This document shows, in pieces, positions 18,201-22,860 of a stretch of DNA of 27,106 nt. The stretch comes from a virus, in the IMG/VR virus record IMGVR_UViG_3300046009_003156, positions 1 through 27,106 of that record; one strand, 5' to 3'. The position numbers and the translations under genes are program-made. Positions within the stretch are counted from its first letter, which is position 1. Every line of letters starts with the position of its first letter. Below the pieces are notes generated by a model. The model was not told where the DNA came from, did no database searches, and saw only the letters and a program-made list of their open reading frames with translations.

Positions 18201-19086
18201 TGGCATCCAGCCCGAGCAGATCCAGGACTTCACCAATTGGGCACGCGAGTTCTCCAACCGCATGCCGCGCCACGACGAGCTGATCGACGTGGATGGCAGC
18301 CTGACTGAGATGGGCAAGATTTACGCCGTGATGGTGGGCCGCCTGGTCAACCAGTCTATTCAGAGCCCGACCGCCATCGACCGCCCATGGGCAGCCAACA
18401 CGCCAGTGGGTCGCCTGACCTACGGCCTGCTGTCGTTCTCCATGGCGTTCTTCCGCAACATCATGGTCAAGTCGGTTAAGAAAGTGGCCCGCGAGTATGA
18501 GAAACGCGGAGCTGGCCAAGCCGCCGCGGTGGCGGGCATGCAAGTGCTGGCGCCATTGGCGTCGCTGTACATGGGCCACTTGCTGGTGACGATGGCACGC
18601 GAGGCTTTGCTCAACCCTGACAAGTGGGAAGAGGAAGAAAAGAAGGAAGGCGGATTCCCGATCAAGTGGCTGGCAGCACTGGCATTCAGCCGCGTGGGAT
18701 TCACCGGCCTGGCCGACCCGCTCTACAACGCGCTGCTGGGCGTGAAGTACCAGCGCGACCTGTCCAACATCCTGGCCGGCGCCACCTTTTCGTTCTTCCT
18801 GCAAAGCCTGGAGCGCATCGCCAAATACTTTGTGGCCAACAGCGAGAACACGAACAGCGCCGAGCGTGCGGCGGCCCGCGGCCTGTATGAGCTGGCCGTG
18901 CAGCCGTCAATCGCCTATGCCACCGGCTACCTGCCAGGCGGCCCTGTGCTGGGTTACGGGCTGGGGGCCAGTTACATGTACATGAGTTCGCCCGCATTCA
19001 AGAGCCAGTGGCAAGACTGGCTGGCGGGCGAGAAAGAGGGCAAGCAAAAGAAGGCCGGAGGCGGCCAGAAAGATGGTCCGCTGTGA
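12241..19086 (+). CDS. Giant polyvalent ejection protein (ParB/DdrB-like, LPD1/HEWGH, membrane-active C-terminus)
   Basis: A 2281-aa protein, the largest gene here, in the position of the large ejected core protein of podophages. The N-terminus has two LLDDLI motifs (residues 5-10 and 29-34), with a third at 459-464. Residues about 187-380 are Ala/Gly-rich amphipathic helices. Residues about 541-900 form a ParB/DdrB-like domain with the motif SGNGRVMAIRRA (GNGR at 625-628). Residues ~913-1050 are a disordered linker overlapped by two small ORFs. Residues ~1035-1250 match the LPD1 type of large polyvalent protein-associated domain, with HEWGHALDYF (His-Glu pair at 1176-1180), a possible zinc metallopeptidase site. 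A coiled coil spans ~1619-1696. The last ~240 residues (LLSFSMAFFRNIMVKSVKK onward) resemble the LPD38-type hydrophobic C-terminus. Polyvalent proteins of this kind are thought to be injected with DNA to act early in the host. No canonical start codon lies between the linker and the LPD1 region. Domain names come from memory of the families. Confidence 0.82.
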   Translation: MLNNLLDDLIQKPQQPAARTSVSTAPGGLLDDLITQDTVTPPQSQASAPPAVAVNSDLGGGAAPRAVSGFQLPPVGDPFGINKPASAPEQTFKAGTPGFSVMGDLPAAKPLPAGVSPDFVGNVRNEMLRATPQQRMQLAQDTGMKGRVVQSLLETEPATFRPRQDTIKKTPFATQVGMDLSNNIQNPAARGVVSGLAGLGQVIPGVIQAGADLVGADSVADAAANTAQIGRDISQPLRPAAGNDRLVFDVFNSITQSSPTLLVGLAGGPAMTTLFAQSGAQEYSEGRSRGLSGEQAAARAGIMAGAEVLGERIGFGEQMKLLKGITGGLPIDELAPTFAREVVKNATGEQLTTLVQFLGDKYGPGALNPQGSLQQYLEQAGDTLKVALGQSALMGGGPAVIQKARDTMRNQEAGQLARATDELPASALAARGPVPSPDPAPAPGPLPVSERIEPTMDGLLDDLIPKGAPNAAAPQAPAIPAVGQAPDAQGPQGISDGPAVAAAQPDPVAAPTQPQPSASLTPPVGNDGQQPAATPTTDVPETGFGNTQRVSTVTGRQVETRMRVVDASELQAASGELQPRDRSRMSSDEQINTIAGQLDPQRLGESAEADRGAPIIGPDMIVESGNGRVMAIRRAFERFPERAQAYRDYLAAQGYDTTGLAMPVLVRERVTPMDQQERVAFVQEANQSATMSLSPVEMAQIDVSALQDNVVDVWMGGDITDAGNRDFVRAFIGGLPQAQRNGMLDENGGLSPDGAMRIRRALLAAAYGGRDLLAKLIESQDDNIKSIGNALFDSSGQWLQMRRMARDGVISKDYDVTTQLVQAARIIDQLRQTRGRVQDWLAQTDLTGERDPVVDAFVTAFYNANLTRAVGRDAINDVLRAYVGMAKSQDTAGLFGDPPPPVDMVKGAVEQRNERNKETVSGNLFDRAEQESSAGAGAGLQQGGRQAQPAVVQGSRARADGGRTEGRLLDAQDRGPAARQDRQGTGNQTQAGDVNERARRPDRDDASAGTQGGERRRENDEANQNQRVKGSSSSSVFQKVSFTDRQSIYRDAFVELGFDPTEAELLPPQRQYEILSKGLKATYGLTFVQKSERANIRDSIDQLLDAYRGLQLMTHVLDLPTSAIGLRGTLGLAMTSQGKYLGAYYPGGTGDGKSSDGVKSDTPTIAMPGRSNSFAHEWGHALDYFVLTNYEGVVSDLSGYIRKGERLSDKTPETVRDSFRLLMNSLFFDRAEQSAKIMDLEQRIEAAAQKGVDATKLKADLERIKSGASMSRNDKSEFYKSAGEFGKATGSDPDYWRMPTEMLARSFEAYVAHKVEAAGGSTEFIGKSDAAYSSEADLRLAKTFPKNADRYNIFRAYDLLFDAIRAEALLNPNNEAVANLPGNVRLSDPAVYFDDQRQSAQTPAYKLVWDAEKRAWAVRARELEKLKARPNDDRPIIKRMGDAVRAILETNRGVLLGMEGHYQRSGNASAAKAVREVTERLATDPGSGRKTAEGGTYAEAVDRETKRFLTRLSNIRGNNNADLMSDADLALLTAALTASEELTPMLVRMESPAVTKLAAPLRELLTDLYYYNRNAGLDIGFVKDQGYLPRLLDEPVVTANAPEFIKDATEVYKIVFERDTENPGEADDIEVALAALDKRIKEANLSKDDPNLEAYREAKKELAKLQRKLDAANRSEDGDQMDNAQADLKDFIESSRSVFEEAYDYVRDEWSMQAAAEYQTRISYGSPESFSSHSPAGSYLKERTLPPEADKILAKYYIQDPIERITSYVQMSVRKAEYNTRFGRDARNSREKNTKLFTMLESMVNAGVRKEDRDMVEKIVGQVTGTDRSSMPSQAQRTLGNLHALGQMALLGRVVLTSLAEPITVAAQTGKPLDALKAVGLTMQEIANTGSVRERRAMARVLGIVSGDYADEMISNRLGGSFAESSAMSRVSANYFRRVGLTGLTNAQRRAAMQLSGRYVLELAHTMDDTEASAKEKGFARDEMVDAGIQPEQIQDFTNWAREFSNRMPRHDELIDVDGSLTEMGKIYAVMVGRLVNQSIQSPTAIDRPWAANTPVGRLTYGLLSFSMAFFRNIMVKSVKKVAREYEKRGAGQAAAVAGMQVLAPLASLYMGHLLVTMAREALLNPDKWEEEEKKEGGFPIKWLAALAFSRVGFTGLADPLYNALLGVKYQRDLSNILAGATFSFFLQSLERIAKYFVANSENTNSAERAAARGLYELAVQPSIAYATGYLPGGPVLGYGLGASYMYMSSPAFKSQWQDWLAGEKEGKQKKAGGGQKDGPL
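14978..15223 (+). CDS. Nested small basic protein in +1 frame of the giant gene
   Basis: An 81-aa ORF lying wholly inside the giant gene in the +1 frame. The ATG has a GGAG site with an ideal 7-nt spacer (14967-14970). By hand count, 68 of its 81 codons end in G or C (84%; 56 of the last 61), whereas the giant frame over the same bases gives 39 of 82 (48%). The protein looks like real folded sequence (NKKVLLALGRAFNKAG, then FKEAGRGLMVAAQKADFS) with a basic tail. The giant frame here is Arg/Gln/Gly/Ala low complexity, as expected from a shifted reading of GC-rich coding DNA. No family is recognised. The stop TAA is followed at once by the ATG of a second nested ORF. Confidence 0.68.
   Translation: MSETKKLSVATSSTEPNKKVLLALGRAFNKAGDKHSLPSFKEAGRGLMVAAQKADFSMPKIGDQRRARTAKGPEIKPRPVM
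15224..15403 (+). CDS. Second nested small protein in +1 frame of the giant gene
   Basis: A 59-aa ORF starting directly after the previous stop (TAAATG), which suggests translational coupling; only a weak AGG lies upstream. Its first 23 codons keep strong G/C third positions (21 of 23). From about codon 33 the bias returns to the giant frame, where the LPD1 region begins. The sequence starts MSEPVDLTGMTPAQARRAVN, a plausible small helix, and ends in a Ser/Pro/Ala/Lys-rich tail that may be a by-product of the overlap. No family is recognised. It is below common ORF length cut-offs and easily missed. Confidence 0.5.
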   Translation: MSEPVDLTGMTPAQARRAVNAAARTMKPIKTSGSRARAPAPSSKKSLSPTDKASTGTPL

Positions 19087-19577
19087 TTGATCCGCTAACC
19101 GCCCTTGCCGCCGTATCGGCTGCCGTCAACCTGGTCAAGAAGGCCGTCAAGACTGTGGACGATGTTCGCAGTCTTGGCCCTGTGCTGGGCAAATACTTCG
19201 ACGCCAAGGCCGATGCCATCAAGGTGCTTGAAGAGGTCAACAAGGGCGGCTTCAAGGGCTCCAACATGGGCAAGGCCATCGAGCTGGAGTTGGCCATCGA
19301 GAGCGCCCGCCAGTTTGAGGCGCAGGTCAAAGAGCTTTTCTTTCCGCACAACATGGACGTGTGGGAAAGGATCGTCAATCGGCGCGCCCAGATGGACGCA
19401 GACGAGAAGGCCCAGCGCCGACGAGCCGCTGACGCCGCCATCCAAGCCCGCAAAAAGCGCAAGGAAGACTTTGAGTTATGGACCGCCATCACGCTGGCCA
19501 CCATCGTCTTTGTGGTGCTCATGTGGATCGGCGTGGAGATCGTCTACTACTGCCGCGAATTTAAATGTGGAAGCTGA
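19083..19577 (+). CDS. Membrane protein with C-terminal TM, lysis-module neighbour
   Basis: A 164-aa protein. The GTG at 19083 is chosen because it overlaps the giant gene's stop (GTGA), while the longer ORF start at 19008 lies inside that gene in a poor coding frame. Residues 3-25 are hydrophobic/amphipathic (PLTALAAVSAAVNLVKKAV), 60-130 are helical and strongly charged, and 133-155 form one clear TM segment (WTAITLATIVFVVLMWIGV) before a short tail with two Cys. Lying between the ejection genes and the holin, it could be a lysis accessory or virion membrane protein. It has no lipobox, so it is not a clear unimolecular spanin. Confidence 0.7.
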   Translation: MIDPLTALAAVSAAVNLVKKAVKTVDDVRSLGPVLGKYFDAKADAIKVLEEVNKGGFKGSNMGKAIELELAIESARQFEAQVKELFFPHNMDVWERIVNRRAQMDADEKAQRRRAADAAIQARKKRKEDFELWTAITLATIVFVVLMWIGVEIVYYCREFKCGS

Positions 19578-19595
19578 AACTGAAAGGAAAAAATC

Positions 19596-20093
19596 ATGAA
19601 TGAAGTGCTTGCAGGACTGCTGAAAAACTTAGCCCCAGGCTTGGCCACCGTGGTGGCTGGCCCGCTCGGTGGTATGGCCGTCAAGGCCATCGCTGAGAAG
19701 CTGGGTGTGGAGGATACGGTCGAGGCCGTGACCAACGCCATCCAGGCCGACCCAGAGGCAGCCCTGAAGCTGGCCGAGATTGACCTCAAACAGTTTGAGG
19801 CCGAGGTCAAAGACCGCGACGGCGCACGCGCCATGCAGGTCGCAGCCCTGCAGCAGAACGACTGGTTTGCAAAGCACTTCATCTATCTGTTCACAAGCGT
19901 CTGGTCCATCTTTGCGATGGCCTACTTCGCCTTTGTGACCTTCGGCACCGTGCCCACCAGTGGCGTGCGTATGGCCGACACGATCCTGGGCGTGCTCATT
20001 GGCACCGTGCTCACGGGCTTCTTCAACTTTTTCTTCGGCTCATCCAAGGGGTCACAAGACAAGACGAACGCGATCATGAAAGGCATCAAATGA
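19596..20093 (+). CDS. Holin, three-TM family
   Basis: A 165-aa protein matching the phage 'holin of 3TMs' layout. A weak hydrophobic Gly-rich segment (about 16-32, LATVVAGPLGGMAVKAI) is followed by a charged region with ADPEAALKLAEIDLKQFEAEV and DRDGARAMQ. Two strong TM segments follow at about 94-116 and 128-148, and a basic C-terminus. Holins form the inner-membrane lesion that lets endolysin reach the cell wall. The ribosome site AAAGGA precedes the ATG. The stop overlaps the endolysin start (ATGA), the normal coupling in lysis cassettes. Confidence 0.87.
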   Translation: MNEVLAGLLKNLAPGLATVVAGPLGGMAVKAIAEKLGVEDTVEAVTNAIQADPEAALKLAEIDLKQFEAEVKDRDGARAMQVAALQQNDWFAKHFIYLFTSVWSIFAMAYFAFVTFGTVPTSGVRMADTILGVLIGTVLTGFFNFFFGSSKGSQDKTNAIMKGIK

Positions 20094-20602
20094 AATCGAA
20101 CTTTGAATCAGCACTGAAGACCGTGCTCCACCATGAGGGCGGGTACGTCAACCATCCAGCAGACCCCGGTGGCATGACCAACCTGGGCGTGACAAAGCGC
20201 GTCTGGGAAGAATGGGTCGGCCATGAGGTGGACGAAAAGACGATGCGAGGCCTGACACCCGCCGTCGTTGGCCCGATGTACAAGGCCAAGTATTGGGACA
20301 AGATTCGGGGCGACGACCTGCCTGCCGGTGTTGACTATGCGGTGTTTGACGCTGCCGTGAACAGTGGCCCAGGTCGCGCTGCCAAGTGGTTGCAGGGCTG
20401 CGTTGGTGTTGAGCAAGACGGTGGCATCGGCCCCAAGACTCTGGCCGCCGTGGCTGCCATGGACCCGGCCGACTTGGTTGAGGATTACGCCAAGCGCCGG
20501 TTGTCGTTTCTGATGGACCTGAAGACCTGGGACACCTTCGGCCGGGGGTGGGGCCGCCGGGTGGCTGAGGTGCAAACCAGCGCGACGAACATGCTGGCTT
20601 GA
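20090..20602 (+). CDS. Endolysin, GH108-type N-acetylmuramidase
   Basis: A 170-aa peptidoglycan hydrolase. The N-terminus carries the HHEGGYVNHPADPGGMTNLGVT signature of glycoside hydrolase family 108, with Glu16 as the expected catalytic acid. The second half (VGVEQDGGIGPKTLAAVAA) is the matching peptidoglycan-binding type 3 domain. There is no signal peptide, so export depends on the upstream holin. The ATGA overlap with the holin fixes the start. The stop codon lies only one base from the CCA end of a tRNA gene on the opposite strand. No Rz/Rz1 spanin pair follows. Confidence 0.93.
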   Translation: MKSNFESALKTVLHHEGGYVNHPADPGGMTNLGVTKRVWEEWVGHEVDEKTMRGLTPAVVGPMYKAKYWDKIRGDDLPAGVDYAVFDAAVNSGPGRAAKWLQGCVGVEQDGGIGPKTLAAVAAMDPADLVEDYAKRRLSFLMDLKTWDTFGRGWGRRVAEVQTSATNMLA

Positions 20603-20603
20603 A

Positions 20604-20678
20604 TGGTGGGAGATACAAGTTTCGAACTTGTGACCTACCGCGTGTGAGGCGGTCGCTCTACCCCTGAGCTAATCTCCC
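20604..20678 (-). tRNA. tRNA-Val (anticodon CAC), CCA encoded
   Basis: Reading the minus strand gives a complete cloverleaf: acceptor GGGAGAT/ATCTCCC and T8-A9. The D-arm GCTC/GAGC has the loop AGGGGTA. The anticodon stem ACCGC/GCGGT closes loop CTCACAC (anticodon CAC). The variable loop is AGGTC, and the T-arm ACAAG/CTTGT has loop TTCGAAA. Discriminator A and CCA are encoded. All stems pair perfectly, so the gene looks functional. It reads GTG, a frequent Val codon in these phage genes. Its 3' end abuts the endolysin stop and the integrase lies on its 5' side across a repeat-rich stretch, so it may be part of attP or a cargo tRNA. Confidence 0.95.
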
Positions 20679-20764
20679 AATCCCTCGCAAAAGCACAACG
20701 AACAGCGCAATACGATTTGTGTCTGACGGCTGGAAGCCGCACTGCCACTGGCTTAGAGGCCGAT

Positions 20765-20800
20765 TACTGCGTTCACGTCCACAGTGGTGTGAACGCAGTA
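20765..20800. repeat. Perfect 12-bp inverted repeat
   Basis: TACTGCGTTCAC (20765-20776) and GTGAACGCAGTA (20789-20800) are exact reverse complements with a 12-nt spacer that itself contains CCAC-A-GTGG. No T-run follows on either strand, so a protein-binding or cruciform site is more likely than a terminator. GAACGCAG recurs at 20910-20917. Confidence 0.85.
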
Positions 20801-20886
20801 CGCTGTATGCGTCAGACACGCCATACACAAGGATTTCAAGGGCTTAGGCTGCTTTTGTATGGCGCTTGTATGGCGGCCAACAGCAT

Positions 20887-20931
20887 GTTTTGCGCTAAAT
20901 ACAGGAATAGAACGCAGCAATAGCGCAAAAC
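20887..20931. repeat. 11-bp inverted repeat downstream of the integrase operon
   Basis: GTTTTGCGCTA (20887-20897) and TAGCGCAAAAC (20921-20931) are exact reverse complements around a 23-nt spacer, just beyond the end of the leftward operon. It could slow leftward transcription, but it lacks a following T-run. Confidence 0.7.
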
Positions 20932-20933
20932 TT

Positions 20934-21089
20934 TCATTGCTTCCGCGGCCCGTTCTCGGTCGCCAGAATGAACGCGAACGCTGGCAGTAAGAGCGCAGCA
21001 AGTGCCGCCCACTGGCCAAACAAGATGCTGGCTATGACGGTCAACATCATCCAGGCCAAGAACAGAACAACAGTGGCAATTGATTTCAT
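20934..21089 (-). CDS. Small two-TM membrane protein coupled to integrase
   Basis: A 51-aa ORF whose ATG overlaps the integrase stop (ATGA), the same coupling used elsewhere in this phage. The sequence starts MKSIATVVLFLAWMMLTVIA and continues with a second hydrophobic stretch (WAALAALLLPAFAFILA) before a short polar tail (TENGPRKQ). It therefore has two likely membrane helices. No ribosome site of its own is needed if it is coupled. Small membrane proteins in lysogeny operons can affect superinfection, but nothing in the sequence shows that here. The call rests on the overlap geometry and hydrophobic pattern. Confidence 0.6.
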   Translation of the reverse strand: MKSIATVVLFLAWMMLTVIASILFGQWAALAALLLPAFAFILATENGPRKQ

Positions 21090-22135
21090 GCAGCCATCCT
21101 CAGTTTGGTTAACGCACCACGAAGGTGCTGGGGTGATAAGTGTAAGTAGTTCTTTTCCACGGTGGCCATCGTGTCGCCCAGCATGGCCGCGATGTCGGGC
21201 ATGGCGACGCCAGCCTGAGCCATCCTGGTGGCCAGCGTGTGGCGGAATGTGTGGGCGGTCACGCCGTCCAGGTGGTGCCGTTCGCAGAACCGCTCCATGG
21301 ATTTGCGGATCTGGCCCGTGTGGTCCAGCACCCAGGCGGTGGTCGCCTCATCCTTGGCACGCACCAGCACTGGCAGCAAGTCGTCGCTGATCGGGATCGT
21401 TGGCCTGCGCTTGGTCGTTTGGTTGCGGCCCCATGGATTGAGCTTGATGATGCCCGCCTTCAGGTCAACCTGGTCCCATGCCAGCGAGCGCAGCGCCTCC
21501 GACCGCGCACCCGTTTCCAGCAGCAACCAAAGGTAGCGGCTGATCCGGCTAATGCGCTCGGCGTCGGGGGTGATGGCGCGGCGCACGGTGGCCAGCTCGC
21601 TGTCACTCAGCACGCGGTCACGCGCCGGGGGTTTGGGCGGCAGGGGCACATAGGCCAGCACGCTCTGGCTGACGCGGTGCTCTTTGGGCTCGACCTTCTT
21701 GACCATGAAGTTGAAGATGGCGCGCAGGATGCCCAGCTCCTTGCGCACGGTCCCGGCAGACACCTTGCGCTTGCCAATGGCGCCCGTCAGGCGCGCCTTG
21801 GTGAAGGCCTCGATGTCCTTGCGCGTTATTTCCGACAGTGTTTGACCTCCAAACCAGACAACTAGCATCTTGGCGACGTGCTCCAAAGTCTCGGGCGACG
21901 CCACGGTGGGGCCGTGCTGGTCGATGTACAGGCGCACAGCACCGGCCAGCGTCTGCGGGTTGCTGGCCAGCGTGTCCTCGCCGTGGGATTTCAGCCAGCC
22001 CTGAAACCTTGCCTGCGCGACTTGTAAATCTTCTGTCCGAAGGCTTGTTCTTTGCGAGCGGCCACCGTCCGAGTAAGCGACGTACCAGACGCCATTGCTT
22101 TCGACGAGGCGCGGGGGGAGTTGTTTGCGTGCCAT
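21086..22135 (-). CDS. int: Tyrosine-type site-specific integrase
   Basis: A 349-aa phage integrase that recombines attP with attB. The N-terminal ~60 residues form a small beta domain (GVWYVAYSDGGRSQRTSL), followed by a core-binding SAM-like helical domain. The C-terminal catalytic domain has Arg in LLLETGARSEALRSL, Lys in TTKRRPTIPI, the HTFRHTLATRM box and LGDTMATVEKNYLHL, with Tyr about residue 330 as nucleophile. The start at 22135 has GAAAGGA about 7 nt upstream. The ORF extends 26 codons further, but that part lies within the excisionase gene in another frame. The first ~48 codons overlap the excisionase 3' end. It is transcribed leftward towards the att-like region. Confidence 0.93.
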   Translation of the reverse strand: MARKQLPPRLVESNGVWYVAYSDGGRSQRTSLRTEDLQVAQARFQGWLKSHGEDTLASNPQTLAGAVRLYIDQHGPTVASPETLEHVAKMLVVWFGGQTLSEITRKDIEAFTKARLTGAIGKRKVSAGTVRKELGILRAIFNFMVKKVEPKEHRVSQSVLAYVPLPPKPPARDRVLSDSELATVRRAITPDAERISRISRYLWLLLETGARSEALRSLAWDQVDLKAGIIKLNPWGRNQTTKRRPTIPISDDLLPVLVRAKDEATTAWVLDHTGQIRKSMERFCERHHLDGVTAHTFRHTLATRMAQAGVAMPDIAAMLGDTMATVEKNYLHLSPQHLRGALTKLRMAA

Positions 22136-22302
22136 TGCACTGTCCTTTCTATGTATTGGTCCACGGACTGGCGGGTAATCAGGATGGGCGCACGGCCAGC
22201 GCCTGGCAGCCACTGCAGCTGACCAGCCTGGCGCAGGCCGCGCACGAAGCGGCGGCTTCTGTGCAGCAGGTCGGCCACCTCTGACTCCAGCAACAGGTCC
22301 AT
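21991..22302 (-). CDS. Excisionase-like winged-helix DNA-binding protein
   Basis: A 103-aa protein. Residues 1-55 (LLLESEVADLLHRSRRFVRGLRQAG, then APILITRQSVDQYIER) match the MerR-like helix-turn-helix/wing of the excisionase (HTH_17) family. The tail is basic. The ATG at 22302 overlaps the repressor stop (TGATG), suggesting coupling. Its 3' end overlaps the integrase start by 145 nt, reminiscent of lambda xis-int. It likely directs excision and may also regulate int. It could instead be an AlpA-type regulator. The long overlap means the tail sequence may be constrained by int. Confidence 0.75.
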   Translation of the reverse strand: MDLLLESEVADLLHRSRRFVRGLRQAGQLQWLPGAGRAPILITRQSVDQYIERTVQWHANNSPRASSKAMASGTSLTRTVAARKEQAFGQKIYKSRRQGFRAG

Positions 22303-22727
22303 CACTGCTGCTCTTGCGCCAGCATGAAGATTTGCATGGCCACCTTTTTGGGCAGGCGCATGTTCAGCTTGATCCACATGTAGCCCTCATCGTTGGGCAC
22401 ATCACGCAGCTCAAACATCGGCTCTTGCTTGTTGTGGGCGGCCTCAAAGTAGTTGGGGAGCAGCTCTTCGGGCCGCACGCCCAGCACGTCGGCCATCTTC
22501 TGCAGCGCCTGGGGCGATGGCATTGAGCGGCCGCGCACGTAAGTGCTGACGGCATCGCGGGCCAGGTCGCAGTTGCGGGCGAACTCTGATTGCGTCCAGC
22601 CGCGCTCCGCAATCTTGCTGTATAGCCGCTTGGCAAACTCCTCTTTGAGTAAGTGCCTATTGCTCATTGCCTCCGGCGCTTGCGACTTCTTGGGTGCAGG
22701 CTTCGGTTGTGTTGCGTACTTGGGCAT
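22302..22727 (-). CDS. XRE-family repressor (CI-like)
   Basis: A 141-aa DNA-binding protein. The start at 22727 has AGGAG 6 nt upstream. After a basic Pro/Lys-rich N-terminal arm (1-20) comes an XRE helix-turn-helix at about 35-90 (ERGWTQSEFARNCDLARDAVSTYVRGRSMPSPQALQKMADVLGV). A 50-residue C-terminal domain follows (FELRDVPNDEGYMWIKLNMRLPKKVAMQIFMLA), with no S24 peptidase, so RecA-dependent self-cleavage is not expected. It is divergent from a Cro-like gene across a palindromic operator, the layout of a lysogeny switch. Immunity repressor is the best reading. A shorter start at Met21 is possible. Confidence 0.85.
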   Translation of the reverse strand: MPKYATQPKPAPKKSQAPEAMSNRHLLKEEFAKRLYSKIAERGWTQSEFARNCDLARDAVSTYVRGRSMPSPQALQKMADVLGVRPEELLPNYFEAAHNKQEPMFELRDVPNDEGYMWIKLNMRLPKKVAMQIFMLAQEQQ

Positions 22728-22743
22728 TTCAACTCCTGGTGTC

Positions 22744-22762
22744 GGCGTACAACTTGTACGCC
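22744..22762. promoter_or_regulatory. Operator O1, perfect 19-bp palindrome
   Basis: GGCGTACAA-C-TTGTACGCC has exact 9-bp arms around one central base. It lies 17 bp upstream of the repressor ATG, in its leader, and probably binds the repressor or the Cro-like protein for autoregulation. Confidence 0.85.
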
Positions 22763-22774
22763 TTGTAGGACCGG

Positions 22775-22804
22775 AGTGTAGTGCATGTATGACCACTGCC
22801 GCAA
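22775..22804 (-). promoter_or_regulatory. Candidate leftward repressor promoter
   Basis: On the minus strand TTGCGG (22799-22804) is 18 bp from TACACT (22775-22780). The match to sigma70 is weak, but the position is right: the predicted start lies just before operator O1. Confidence 0.35.
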
Positions 22805-22823
22805 ATTATTTTGTGCGATGTAG

Positions 22824-22851
22824 TTGACAAGGTGTATACCTGGCATACAAT
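22824..22851 (+). promoter_or_regulatory. Strong rightward sigma70 promoter (PR-like)
   Basis: A perfect -35 TTGACA (22824-22829), a 16-bp spacer and -10 TACAAT (22846-22851). Transcription should start at about 22858-22860, on the ATG of the Cro-like gene (22859). The spacer contains the small palindrome AGGT-GTAT-ACCT. Confidence 0.85.
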
Positions 22852-22860
22852 TTGTCGCAT
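22842..22860. promoter_or_regulatory. Operator O2 overlapping the rightward -10
   Basis: GGCATACAA matches the O1 half-site GGCGTACAA in 8 of 9 bases; the right half (TTGTCGCAT) matches only in TTGT. It covers the -10 box, so binding would block rightward transcription. Confidence 0.6.

Larger units (their letters stand above)
20719..20931. other. Candidate attP / recombination region, dense short repeats
   Basis: There is no gene in 20679-20933. It holds at least four inverted or direct repeat sets: GTGTCTGACG (20719-20728) with CGTCAGACAC (20810-20819), a 12-bp-arm palindrome (20765-20800), CGCCATACA (20819-20827) opposing two TTGTATGGCG copies 11 bp apart (20855, 20866), and an 11-bp inverted repeat (20887-20931). 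Lying between lysis and integrase genes beside a tRNA, it fits an attachment site with arm-type binding sites. The core cannot be fixed without attB. Confidence 0.6.

Noticed and set aside
15577-19086. The LPD1-containing half of the giant gene as a separate gene with its own start
   Set aside because: The first in-frame ATG (about 15577) falls inside the conserved LPD1-type region and no canonical start lies between it and about 14965.
20717-20923. 68-codon plus-strand ORF in the att-like region
   Set aside because: It spans the repeats, lacks a ribosome site and has no coding bias.
22302-22796. Longer repressor start at 22796
   Set aside because: The extra 23 codons run through the palindromic operator; ATG 22727 has AGGAG at 6 nt.
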